Part shown: positions 15,480 through 21,778 of the stretch, piece by piece | Position numbering within the stretch: position 1 is the stretch's first letter | How the letters are laid out: each line of letters begins with the position of its first letter | From: an uncultured Psychrobacillus sp. | Lineage (GTDB): Bacteria; Bacillota; Bacilli; Bacillales_A; Planococcaceae | Direction of reading: 5' to 3' | Length of the DNA: 22,482 bases | Assembly (NCBI GenBank): GCA_934234185.1 | Contig: CAKQHO010000048.1 | Span: 1-22,482 of the forward strand | Notes under the pieces: model-generated | Database searches by the model: none | The model's input: the letters and a program-made list of their open reading frames with translations, nothing else | What the model was told of the DNA's origin: nothing | Made by a program: the position numbers and the translations under genes

Positions 15480-15809
15480 ATGAAAATTTTTGTTGCAACC
15501 ATCATTGTTTGTTTAACGTTCTATATAATAAAAGTAGACTTGCTAGAAGGAACGATTCCGTTGGCCTACTCCGAGACTTTGGAAGAGAAATGTGTGAAGG
15601 ATCCAAGTCACATTACAGTTGAGATATTACCTGGTGATACTATCTATTCGCTGTTCGCTTTGTATCCGACTAGTGTAGGTAGTTCTATTACCTTCACAGA
15701 AAGACTAAAAGATTTCTATACATTAAATCCACACTTGGTTAATCAATCCTTTCTAGCAGGAGAAAAGGTACTTCTTCCTCTATATGTAAGTGAATCGACA
15801 TGTAAATAG
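15480..15809 (+). CDS. yqfZ: YqfZ-like exported protein with LysM-like domain
   Basis: The 109-residue protein has an N-terminal hydrophobic segment (residues 3-17) that could be a signal or anchor. A region of about 60 residues follows from ITVEILPGDTIYSL to LAGEKVLLPLY, with the PGDT, NPHL and GEKVLLP hallmarks of a LysM-type fold. The middle is longer than a canonical LysM. Two cysteines (in EEKCVKD and near the C-terminus) may form a disulfide. Binding to peptidoglycan is inferred. The RBS GGGGG precedes the ATG. In B. subtilis yqfZ is next to ispG, as here; yqgA, between yqfZ and yqgB there, is absent. Confidence 0.75.
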   Translation: MKIFVATIIVCLTFYIIKVDLLEGTIPLAYSETLEEKCVKDPSHITVEILPGDTIYSLFALYPTSVGSSITFTERLKDFYTLNPHLVNQSFLAGEKVLLPLYVSESTCK

Positions 15810-15827
15810 AAAAATAATGTTTCTTTC

Positions 15828-15857
15828 TTGTCATAACAGAGAGAAGACTGATAAAAT
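15828..15857 (+). promoter_or_regulatory. Probable ispG promoter
   Basis: TTGTCA (15828-15833), an 18-base spacer and TAAAAT (15852-15857), with TG at -1 register making an extended -10. It lies just after yqfZ and leaves a leader of about 40 bases to the ispG ATG. Confidence 0.65.
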
Positions 15858-15900
15858 GGTGGATAGTGATGGCATAAAGCCTCAAGAAGGAGAGAATTTC

Positions 15901-17022
15901 ATGAGTGACATAATTCATCGTTCCAAAACTCGTCCTGTTCGAGTTGGAAACTTAACTATAGGTGGAAGTAACGAACTATTTATCCAAAGTATGACGACAA
16001 CCAAAACCCATGATGTAGAAGCAACAGTAGCAGAAATACTTCGTTTAGAAGAGGCAGGCTGTCAGGTTGTTCGAGTTGCATGCCCAGATGAGCGTGCTGC
16101 ATACTCAATCGGTGAAATTAAAAAACGTATAAATATTCCACTAGTTGTGGATATTCACTTTGACTATAAGCTAGCACTTATCGCTATTGAGCAAGGTGCA
16201 GATAAAATTCGTATTAACCCGGGCAATATTGGCCGTAAAGAAAAAGTGGAAGCAGTTGTAAATGCTGCAAAAGCTAAAGGTATTCCGATAAGAATTGGTG
16301 TAAATGCAGGTTCACTAGAAAAGAAAATTTTAGAGAAGTACGGGTACCCTACTGCTGATGGTATGGTGGAAAGTGCTCTTCATCACATTAAAATTTTGGA
16401 AGACCTAGACTTCCATGACATAATTGTTTCAATGAAGGCATCTGATGTAAATCTTGCGATCGAAGCATATCGAAAAGCCTCTGCAGCATTTGATTATCCA
16501 TTACATTTAGGTATTACTGAATCAGGCACACTTTTTGCGGGCTCTATTAAAAGTGCAGCAGGACTAGGAACATTACTTGCAATGGGCATCGGGAACACTT
16601 TACGTGTATCTTTAAGCGCAGACCCTGTCGAGGAAGTAAAAGTGGCAAGAGAGTTACTAAAAGTATTTGGTCTTTCCTCTAATGCTGCTACGCTGATTTC
16701 TTGCCCAACTTGTGGACGTATTGAGATTGATTTAATCTCTATTGCAAATGAGGTAGAAGAGTATATTTCAAAAATTAAAGCCCCTATTAAGGTTGCCGTT
16801 CTGGGCTGTGCAGTAAACGGACCAGGCGAGGCTCGCGAGGCCGATATCGGAATTGCAGGTGCTAGAGGAGAAGGCCTTTTATTCCGTAAAGGGAAAATTG
16901 TTCGAAAAGTACCTGAGGAAACAATGGTAGAAGAGCTTAAAATTGAAATTGATAAGATAGCAGCTGAATATTTTGCAAATCAAGAGGCAGAGAAAGCTGA
17001 ACAGGCTAAACAACAGGTTTAA
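15901..17022 (+). CDS. ispG: 4-hydroxy-3-methylbut-2-enyl diphosphate synthase IspG (GcpE)
   Basis: IspG converts 2-C-methylerythritol 2,4-cyclodiphosphate to HMBPP, the penultimate step of the MEP isoprenoid pathway, using a [4Fe-4S] cluster. The 373 residues match the family length of about 370-377. The cluster ligands are visible: Cys268 and Cys271 (CPTCGR), Cys303 (LGCAVNGPGEA) and Glu310. The N-terminal TIM-barrel motif RSKTRPVRVG and DIHFDYKLA are typical. An in-frame ATG at 15790 would add 37 residues overlapping yqfZ, but the ATG at 15901 follows AAGAAGGAGAG and gives the conserved MSDIIHRSKTRPV start. The C-terminus carries an A/E/K/Q-rich tail. yqfW follows after 12 bases with its own strong RBS. 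Confidence 0.97.
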   Translation: MSDIIHRSKTRPVRVGNLTIGGSNELFIQSMTTTKTHDVEATVAEILRLEEAGCQVVRVACPDERAAYSIGEIKKRINIPLVVDIHFDYKLALIAIEQGADKIRINPGNIGRKEKVEAVVNAAKAKGIPIRIGVNAGSLEKKILEKYGYPTADGMVESALHHIKILEDLDFHDIIVSMKASDVNLAIEAYRKASAAFDYPLHLGITESGTLFAGSIKSAAGLGTLLAMGIGNTLRVSLSADPVEEVKVARELLKVFGLSSNAATLISCPTCGRIEIDLISIANEVEEYISKIKAPIKVAVLGCAVNGPGEAREADIGIAGARGEGLLFRKGKIVRKVPEETMVEELKIEIDKIAAEYFANQEAEKAEQAKQQV

Positions 17023-17034
17023 GGAGGAGAGAAC

Positions 17035-17613
17035 ATGGCGAATTTACGATTCGGCATAGATATAGATGGCACAGTGACGTGCCCTACTTCCTTGCTACCC
17101 CACATAAATGAAGCTTTTCAATGCAACTTAAAGCTTGAAGATATTAAAGAATATGATCTTACAAAAGCATTTCCAGTAGATGTAAAGGAATTCTATCAAT
17201 GGTTTAAAAAGACAGAGCCAATCATCTACGCTACGTCCCCTATTCAAAAGGACGCTCATGCAGTTCTTTCTGCATGGAAGGAAAAATATGAATTGTATTT
17301 CATCTCTGCTAGAGGAGAAAACGTATTAGATGTAACCTTGGATTGGTTTAAGAAACAGGAACTTTTATACGATCATATCGAGTTAATCGGTTCCCATAAC
17401 AAGATTGAAACCGCCCGTAAACATAAGGTTCATGTATTTTTTGAAGATAAGCATGATAATGCAGTAGAAATTAATGAGGAATTAGATATTCCTGTTCTTT
17501 TATTCAATACTCCTTATAACCAGATGCCTGCTCCTAAAGGAGTCATCAGGGTAAATAACTGGTTGGAAGCAAATGAATGGATCGAAAAGGAATTCGTTTC
17601 ATCAATCAAATAG
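17035..17613 (+). CDS. yqfW: YqfW-like HAD nucleotidase
   Basis: A 192-residue cytoplasmic protein of the 5'(3')-deoxyribonucleotidase-like HAD family. The phosphorylated-intermediate motif is GIDIDGTVT, with the nucleophile Asp at about 9 and the acid/base Asp at 11. Motif II is probably FISARGE (Ser near 88), and the acidic motif III is FFEDKHDNAVEI. The substrate is unknown. The RBS (AAGGAGG) is strong and starts inside the ispG stop, so it is co-transcribed with ispG, as in B. subtilis. A terminator follows at once. Confidence 0.85.
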   Translation: MANLRFGIDIDGTVTCPTSLLPHINEAFQCNLKLEDIKEYDLTKAFPVDVKEFYQWFKKTEPIIYATSPIQKDAHAVLSAWKEKYELYFISARGENVLDVTLDWFKKQELLYDHIELIGSHNKIETARKHKVHVFFEDKHDNAVEINEELDIPVLLFNTPYNQMPAPKGVIRVNNWLEANEWIEKEFVSSIK

Positions 17614-17620
17614 AAGATTA

Positions 17621-17649
17621 GGATAACCATTTTACGGTTATCCTTTTTT
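17621..17649 (+). terminator. Terminator after yqfW, just before the next gene's RBS
   Basis: A perfect 8-bp stem (GGATAACC at 17621-17628 with 17636-17643) is followed by TTTTTT (17644-17649). The RBS of the next gene begins at 17658, so there is almost no room for an internal promoter. Confidence 0.9.
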
Positions 17650-17670
17650 CATATGACGGAGGGATATATA

Positions 17671-18288
17671 GTGAATATTATCATTTTTGGAGCATCAGGT
17701 GGGGTCGGACAGAAATTTACGGAGCTAGCTTTAGAAAAAGGGCTGAAGGTAACAGCATATGTTCGCAACCCGGAAAAGCTACGTATTAAACATGAAAATT
17801 TAAAAGTAGTGCAAGGAGATGCCCATAACAAAACTGCTGTAGAAAATGCTATAGCAGGACATGATGCTGTCGTATCCTGTCTAGGATCAACAACTGGCTT
17901 AAAGAAATCAACTGAGTTAGAGGAAATGACTCGCAATATTGTAGACGGAATGGTTACTCATGGTATAAATCGAATTATTTATACCGCATCAGCTGGCATT
18001 GAGGAAGAAATCCCAGGAATACCAGGGAAAATAATGATGAAAATGCTTGGAAATGTATTAGCAGATCATAAAAAAGCGGTACACTATATAAAAGAAAACA
18101 ACTTAGTCTATACGATAGCACGTCCAATGGGATTGAATGATAAAGAGTTTACAGGTACTTACAGAGAGGAAAGATCCGGGATTCCTGTTAAAAGTAGAAG
18201 CATTTCTAGAGCAGATGTTGCCCATTTTCTTCTAAAGGGACTAACAGACGAAGATTATTTTCACACATCCGTAGGAATTGGTAACTAA
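17671..18288 (+). CDS. NAD(P)-binding atypical SDR-family oxidoreductase
   Basis: The 205-residue Rossmann-fold protein carries GASGGVG (7-13), the dinucleotide-binding motif. A DAHNKTAV/VVSCLGSTTG segment and an IIYTASAG-type region in the middle, without the classical YxxxK pair, place it with NAD(P)-binding NmrA/YwnB-like proteins. Substrate unknown; reductase or redox-sensing roles are both possible. The start is GTG at 17671 because GGAGGG (17658-17663) is seven bases before it; the ATG at 17653 overlaps that RBS. It is not at this place in B. subtilis by my recollection, so it is a local insertion. It ends in a strong terminator shared with zur. Confidence 0.8.
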   Translation: MNIIIFGASGGVGQKFTELALEKGLKVTAYVRNPEKLRIKHENLKVVQGDAHNKTAVENAIAGHDAVVSCLGSTTGLKKSTELEEMTRNIVDGMVTHGINRIIYTASAGIEEEIPGIPGKIMMKMLGNVLADHKKAVHYIKENNLVYTIARPMGLNDKEFTGTYREERSGIPVKSRSISRADVAHFLLKGLTDEDYFHTSVGIGN

Positions 18289-18292
18289 ACGC

Positions 18293-18335
18293 GAAAAGGC
18301 AATCCGAGGGTTTACTACCCTTAGATTGCCTTTTC
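18293..18335. terminator. Bidirectional terminator between the oxidoreductase gene and zur
   Basis: GAAAAGGCAATC (18293-18304) pairs perfectly with 18324-18335, with an inner AGGG/CCCT stem. T-runs follow on both strands, CTTTTCTTT rightward and CTTTTCGCG leftward. It ends both convergent transcripts. Confidence 0.9.
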
Positions 18336-18343
18336 TTTAGAAA

Positions 18344-18754
18344 TTAATGGCATTTTGGACAATTTCCATATATCTCAAATTTGTGATTTTCAATTTGATA
18401 ACCTGGTATAGCATTTTGTAAAACTTCCATCGGACAAAAGTTTATTTCTTTTATATTTCCACACGTCATGCAGATGAAGTGATGATGATGGTGGTCCACT
18501 TCACATTGCATTCGAAAGTGTTTCTCTCCGTTCAGCTCTGTCTCTTCTAGAATACCAAGAATCACAAAGGTACTTAGATTGCGATAGATAGTATCATAGC
18601 TCATTCCTGGATATTCCGTTTTCATCACATCTAAAATATCTCGTGCAGTGATATATTTGGAGGTATTAGAAAATATTTCTAATATTCGCTCTCTCTTATC
18701 TGTTTTTTTGAAGCCTTCGTATTTAAGAATATCCCACGCCTTTTCAACATTCAT
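18344..18754 (-). CDS. zur: Zinc uptake regulator Zur (Fur family)
   Basis: Zur binds zinc and represses zinc-uptake genes. The 136 residues contain the N-terminal winged-helix (recognition region near MSYDTIYRNLSTF, 51-63), two CxxC pairs (Cys95/Cys98 and Cys132/Cys135) that bind the structural zinc, and a run of five histidines (88-92) beside DHHHHHFICMTC. The His-rich run and synteny favour Zur over Fur or PerR. Its ATG overlaps the TGA of znuB (ATGA), so it is translated with the importer genes and is autoregulated through the Zur box at 20381-20401. In B. subtilis, as I recall, zur lies near here but the importer genes are elsewhere. Confidence 0.93.
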   Translation of the reverse strand: MNVEKAWDILKYEGFKKTDKRERILEIFSNTSKYITARDILDVMKTEYPGMSYDTIYRNLSTFVILGILEETELNGEKHFRMQCEVDHHHHHFICMTCGNIKEINFCPMEVLQNAIPGYQIENHKFEIYGNCPKCH

Positions 18755-19596
18755 GTTGCTAACGCCCCTTTTCCCTTTTTCTTGATAAAAATAGCAAGAA
18801 GCAGAATTAGTATGGATGTTACGACGATAGTTCCCCCAGGTGCTAAATCCAAATAGAAGGCACTTACTAATCCCACAATAACGGAAAGCTCTCCAAACAG
18901 TACCGATAATAGGATTGCCTGCTTAAAGCTCTTAGATAGCCTCATGGCAGCTGCTACAGGCAATGTCATGAGAGAGGAAACCAAAAGGATCCCAACGATA
19001 CGCATTGAACCTGCTATTACTAATGCCGTTACTATCATAAACAATAAATGAATCCATTTAGCTGGTAACCCAGATGCCTTAGCATACTCCTCATCAAAAG
19101 ATAAAACAAAAAGCTCTTTATACAAACACCCTAAAAATAAAAAAACAAGAATGGCTATAATTACAATAATCCATAAATCTTGTCTACTCACAGCTGATAC
19201 CGAACCAAAAAGATAGCTCATCAAATCAGAGCTAAAACCTTCTGCAAGCGATATAAAAATTGCTCCAAATCCTAATCCGGCAGACATAATAATAGGGATA
19301 GCAAGCTCTTCATAGTGCTTATATAATCTACGTAGTCTTTCAATAAATAAAGAGCCAGTCACAGAAGCAGCAATTCCTAGATATAATGGATTTAAAAGTG
19401 CAAACAAAGAGATAGATTGACTTAAATAAAGACTTCCTGCAATCCCTGCTAATGTGACGTGGCTTAAAGCATCTGCAATCAGAGATAGCCTTCTCACTAC
19501 GATAAAGACCCCCAATAGTGGTGCTATGAGCCCAATGATTAGACCTGAGGCAAAAGCATTTTGCAAAAATTGATAATGGAAAATGGATTCAATCAT
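18751..19596 (-). CDS. znuB: Zinc ABC transporter permease (ZnuB/AdcB-type)
   Basis: This is the integral membrane permease of the high-affinity zinc importer. The 281 residues form about eight to nine hydrophobic segments, and the LSLIADALSHVTLAGIAG segment (about 35-52) is the ATPase-docking signature of this permease family. The start at 19596 follows GGGAGG and overlaps the znuC stop by ATGA; an in-frame upstream ATG would extend it by 17 residues into znuC. By local context with Zur and a Zur box the substrate is zinc rather than manganese. Confidence 0.92.
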   Translation of the reverse strand: MIESIFHYQFLQNAFASGLIIGLIAPLLGVFIVVRRLSLIADALSHVTLAGIAGSLYLSQSISLFALLNPLYLGIAASVTGSLFIERLRRLYKHYEELAIPIIMSAGLGFGAIFISLAEGFSSDLMSYLFGSVSAVSRQDLWIIVIIAILVFLFLGCLYKELFVLSFDEEYAKASGLPAKWIHLLFMIVTALVIAGSMRIVGILLVSSLMTLPVAAAMRLSKSFKQAILLSVLFGELSVIVGLVSAFYLDLAPGGTIVVTSILILLLAIFIKKKGKGALAT

Positions 19597-20360
19597 TTCT
19601 GCGCCTCCCTTTGATGCTCTACACGGCGAACAGAATGACCATACCATGCCTCACGTTGCTCTTCGCTCATTGTATCCATCTCCTGTTTAAAGCCGTGAAA
19701 ATGAATTTTTTGGTTTAGACATGCAACGTGGCTAATACTTGTAGAAACAGCATCCACATCATGTGTAACAAGAATGATTGTAATATTATGTTCCCTATTT
19801 AAATGTAGAAGCATATGATAAAAAGAACGAACATTTTTACTATCTACCCCTACAGTCGGTTCATCCAAGATTAACACTTTCGGATTACTTACCAAGGCCC
19901 TAGCAATGAACACTCTTTGCTGTTGTCCGCCTGAAAGTTCTCCTATATTCTTTCCGGCAAAGTCCTCCATACCAACTGATTTTAAAGCATGTCGTACCTG
20001 CAGCTTCACATCTTTAGGAAATGCTCTAAATAGCCCTGTTTTTTTTACCAACCCACTGCGAACGACTTCTTCAACCGTGGCAGGAAAACCAGTATTAAAG
20101 GAATTAGATTTTTGGGAGACATATCCAATCCACTCTCTCTGTTTAAACTGATTTGCGGTTTTTCCAAATAGCAAAACTTTTCCTCTAGTAGGTTTTAGTA
20201 AACCAAGCATAATTTTTAAGAGTGTTGATTTTCCAGAACCGTTTGGACCAATAATAGCTAAGAAGTCACCTTCTGTAATAGTTAAATTAATATCTACTAG
20301 TGCTTGTGTTTGTTCATATTGATAAGATATATCATGCAGTTCAATTAATGATTGAGACAT
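19593..20360 (-). CDS. znuC: Zinc ABC transporter ATP-binding protein (ZnuC/AdcC-type)
   Basis: ZnuC powers zinc import through ZnuB. The 255 residues contain Walker A GPNGSGKST (38-46), signature LSGGQQQR (142-149), Walker B VLILDEP (162-168) and the switch His in LVTHDVD. The GAGGAAATG region before ATG supplies the RBS. It is the first gene of a three-gene leftward operon, znuC-znuB-zur, joined by 4-base overlaps. The binding protein gene znuA is not in the window. Confidence 0.93.
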   Translation of the reverse strand: MSQSLIELHDISYQYEQTQALVDINLTITEGDFLAIIGPNGSGKSTLLKIMLGLLKPTRGKVLLFGKTANQFKQREWIGYVSQKSNSFNTGFPATVEEVVRSGLVKKTGLFRAFPKDVKLQVRHALKSVGMEDFAGKNIGELSGGQQQRVFIARALVSNPKVLILDEPTVGVDSKNVRSFYHMLLHLNREHNITIILVTHDVDAVSTSISHVACLNQKIHFHGFKQEMDTMSEEQREAWYGHSVRRVEHQREAQK

Positions 20361-20380
20361 TTTTTCATTTCCTCAATTCC

Positions 20381-20401
20381 AATTCAGAATGATTACGATT
20401 T
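20381..20401 (-). promoter_or_regulatory. Zur operator in front of znuC
   Basis: A 21-bp site of two 10-base halves around a central G. The right half, ATTACGATTT (20392-20401), is a perfect Zur half-site by the B. subtilis consensus, and the left half (20381-20390) keeps 7 of 10 positions. It lies between a leftward TATAAT (20406-20411) and the znuC RBS, where a bound repressor would block transcription. Confidence 0.85.
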
Positions 20402-20405
20402 ACAA

Positions 20406-20411
20406 ATTATA
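20406..20411 (-). promoter_or_regulatory. Candidate -10 element of znuC
   Basis: TATAAT on the leftward strand sits five bases upstream of the Zur operator, which would overlap the transcription start. I see no good -35 hexamer at the expected distance. Confidence 0.45.
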
Positions 20412-20418
20412 AGTATAG

Positions 20419-20446
20419 TTGATTCAAGTTCGTATGTAAATAATAT
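20419..20446 (+). promoter_or_regulatory. Candidate promoter of yqfT
   Basis: TTGATT (20419-20424) and TAATAT (20441-20446) with a 16-base spacer point rightward to yqfT, just before its RBS. The Zur operator lies upstream of it and may not affect it. Confidence 0.45.
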
Positions 20447-20465
20447 TGTTTGAAAGGATGTTACA

Positions 20466-20726
20466 TTGGATATTGGCAAGTTAATTTATCAATTACAAAA
20501 TTGTTCTAAAAAGGAATTTAAGTCTATCCTTAAGGGATTCGATGTAAAGCTTAGCGATAAAGAGATAGAAGGAGTCCATCCTCTTTTAAAAGAAATTTCC
20601 GTTACTTGGCTAGTACTAGGAGTTCCTCAGGCAATCCAGCATAAGCTGATTAAAATACTTGGTGAAAAACGAGCAAATGCTCTTTATCAGGAGCTAAAAG
20701 AAAAAGGTCCCTCCGCTTTACAATAG
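20466..20726 (+). CDS. yqfT: YqfT-like DUF2624 small protein
   Basis: The 86-residue protein starts with TTG at 20466; the RBS AAAGGA is seven bases upstream and the nearby ATG at 20458 is out of frame. It is a charged, mostly helical, cytoplasmic protein with no clear catalytic motif, fitting DUF2624/YqfT in length and position beside nfo and zur. Function is unknown. It is transcribed divergently from znuC, so a link to zinc control is possible but not shown. A bidirectional terminator follows. Confidence 0.8.
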   Translation: MDIGKLIYQLQNCSKKEFKSILKGFDVKLSDKEIEGVHPLLKEISVTWLVLGVPQAIQHKLIKILGEKRANALYQELKEKGPSALQ

Positions 20727-20740
20727 CGAGGGATCTTTTT
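20698..20740. terminator. Terminator after yqfT
   Basis: TCCCTCCGCT and AGCGAGGGA flank a short loop over 20708-20733 (one bulged C) and overlap the end of yqfT. A T-run (CTTTTTAT) follows rightward and another (ACCTTTTTC) follows leftward, so it could act for both strands. Confidence 0.8.
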
Positions 20741-20773
20741 ATATAAGAAAGGAAATTTATTTGTCCAGCGCCT

Positions 20774-20854
20774 TGCCCCTCGAGGTCAAATGGGTTACGA
20801 CTGTGGGGGCTGAGATAGTGCCTCCTCGCCGTTCCCCATTTGCTGGTCGGGGCA
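20774..20854. repeat. GC-rich imperfect palindrome resembling a dispersed Bacillales repeat
   Basis: TGCCCC (20774-20779) pairs with GGGGCA (20849-20854), CAAATGGG (20787-20794) pairs with CCCATTTG (20835-20842), and an inner GGGGGC/GCCTCC stem lies at 20805-20810/20820-20825. The block is much richer in G and C than its neighbours. Its start (TTGTCCAGCGCC, then GCCCCTCGAGGTCA) recalls a repeat common between genes in Bacillus-type genomes. It lies between the yqfT terminator and the nfo stop, with no gene in it. Confidence 0.6.
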
Positions 20855-20874
20855 GACATAGCTGCTTCGTATTC

Positions 20875-21765
20875 TTATACTGTTAACAGTTCTTCAAATA
20901 CTTTTGGATTAAAGGACTTAGAACGCAGCATTTCAATCTCTTGCTTATAAGGAGATTGCTTATTTTTTGCGTCTAATCCTACAAATGGAGTCTCCAAAAT
21001 TTTTGGTATGTCGTTCAGCTGTGGATGATGAACAATATATTGAAGAGCATGAAAACCTATCTCTCCAAACCCAATATTTTCATGTCTGTCTTTCCCAGCA
21101 CCACATATGTTCTTACTATCATTAATGTGTAATACCTTTAGTCGATCTAACCCTATCGTTTGATCAAACTCATTTAATACACCATCAAAATCATGAATGA
21201 TATCGTAGCCGGCATCATGTACGTGACAAGTATCTAAGCAAATAGATAGCCTGTGGTTATTAGTTACGCCATCAATAATTTGAGCAAGCTCTTCGAATGA
21301 ACGACCACATTCGGAGCCCTTTCCAGCCATTGTTTCTAAAGCAATTTGAACAGGATAATCCTCACTTAAAACCTCATTAAGGCCCTCTATAATTTTTTGG
21401 ATACCTGCATCTGCTCCAGCCCCAACATGTGCTCCAGGGTGAAGAACAATTTGGTTTGCTCCAATAGCTGCAGTACGCTCAATCTCCTTTTGCAAGAAGT
21501 TAACTCCCAGTTCAAATGTTTCTGGCTTAGTTGTGTTGCCCAAGTTAATAATATAAGGCGCGTGTACTACAATATTAGAAATACCATTTTCCTCCATATG
21601 GAGAAGTCCAGCGGGTATATTTAACTCTTCTATTGCTTTTCTACGAGTATTTTGAGGAGCTCCTGTATAAATCATAAAAGTATTCGCTCCATAGGATGCT
21701 GCCTCTTTGCTAGAAGCTAAAAGCATGTCCTTCCCGCTCATAGAAACATGTGATCCTAACAACAT
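20875..21765 (-). CDS. nfo: Endonuclease IV (Nfo), AP endonuclease
   Basis: Nfo cleaves DNA at abasic sites and trims damaged 3' ends in base-excision repair. The 296-residue TIM barrel has the metal-ligand set: His68 (VVHAP), His109 (LHPGAH), Glu144 (ALETMAG), Asp178 and His181 (CLDTCHVHDAGYD), His213 (LHINDSKN), Asp226 and His228 (KDRHENIGFGE) and Glu258 (LETP). All nine expected positions are present, so the enzyme should be active. It follows cshB after 13 bases with AGGGGGA before ATG, so they form one transcript. B. subtilis has the same yqfR-yqfS order. Confidence 0.97.
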   Translation of the reverse strand: MLLGSHVSMSGKDMLLASSKEAASYGANTFMIYTGAPQNTRRKAIEELNIPAGLLHMEENGISNIVVHAPYIINLGNTTKPETFELGVNFLQKEIERTAAIGANQIVLHPGAHVGAGADAGIQKIIEGLNEVLSEDYPVQIALETMAGKGSECGRSFEELAQIIDGVTNNHRLSICLDTCHVHDAGYDIIHDFDGVLNEFDQTIGLDRLKVLHINDSKNICGAGKDRHENIGFGEIGFHALQYIVHHPQLNDIPKILETPFVGLDAKNKQSPYKQEIEMLRSKSFNPKVFEELLTV

Positions 21766-21778
21766 AGGTAAATTCCCC

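Noticed and set aside
15790..15900. N-terminal extension of ispG by 37 residues from an in-frame ATG
   Set aside because: The extension overlaps yqfZ and is unlike any IspG N-terminus. A good RBS precedes the ATG at 15901, and the promoter boxes fall inside the extension.
17653..17670. ATG start for the oxidoreductase gene at 17653
   Set aside because: This ATG is inside the sequence that acts as RBS (GGAGGG) for the GTG at 17671, which starts the Rossmann strand properly.
19597..19647. Longer ZnuB starting at 19647
   Set aside because: The extension lies inside znuC and is not hydrophobic like a family N-terminus. The ATG at 19596 has GGGAGG in front and the ATGA overlap.
20650..20859. Leftward open frame of 69 residues across the palindromic repeat
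   Set aside because: It has no RBS or recognisable domain, overlaps the yqfT terminator and reads through the repeat, so it is chance.
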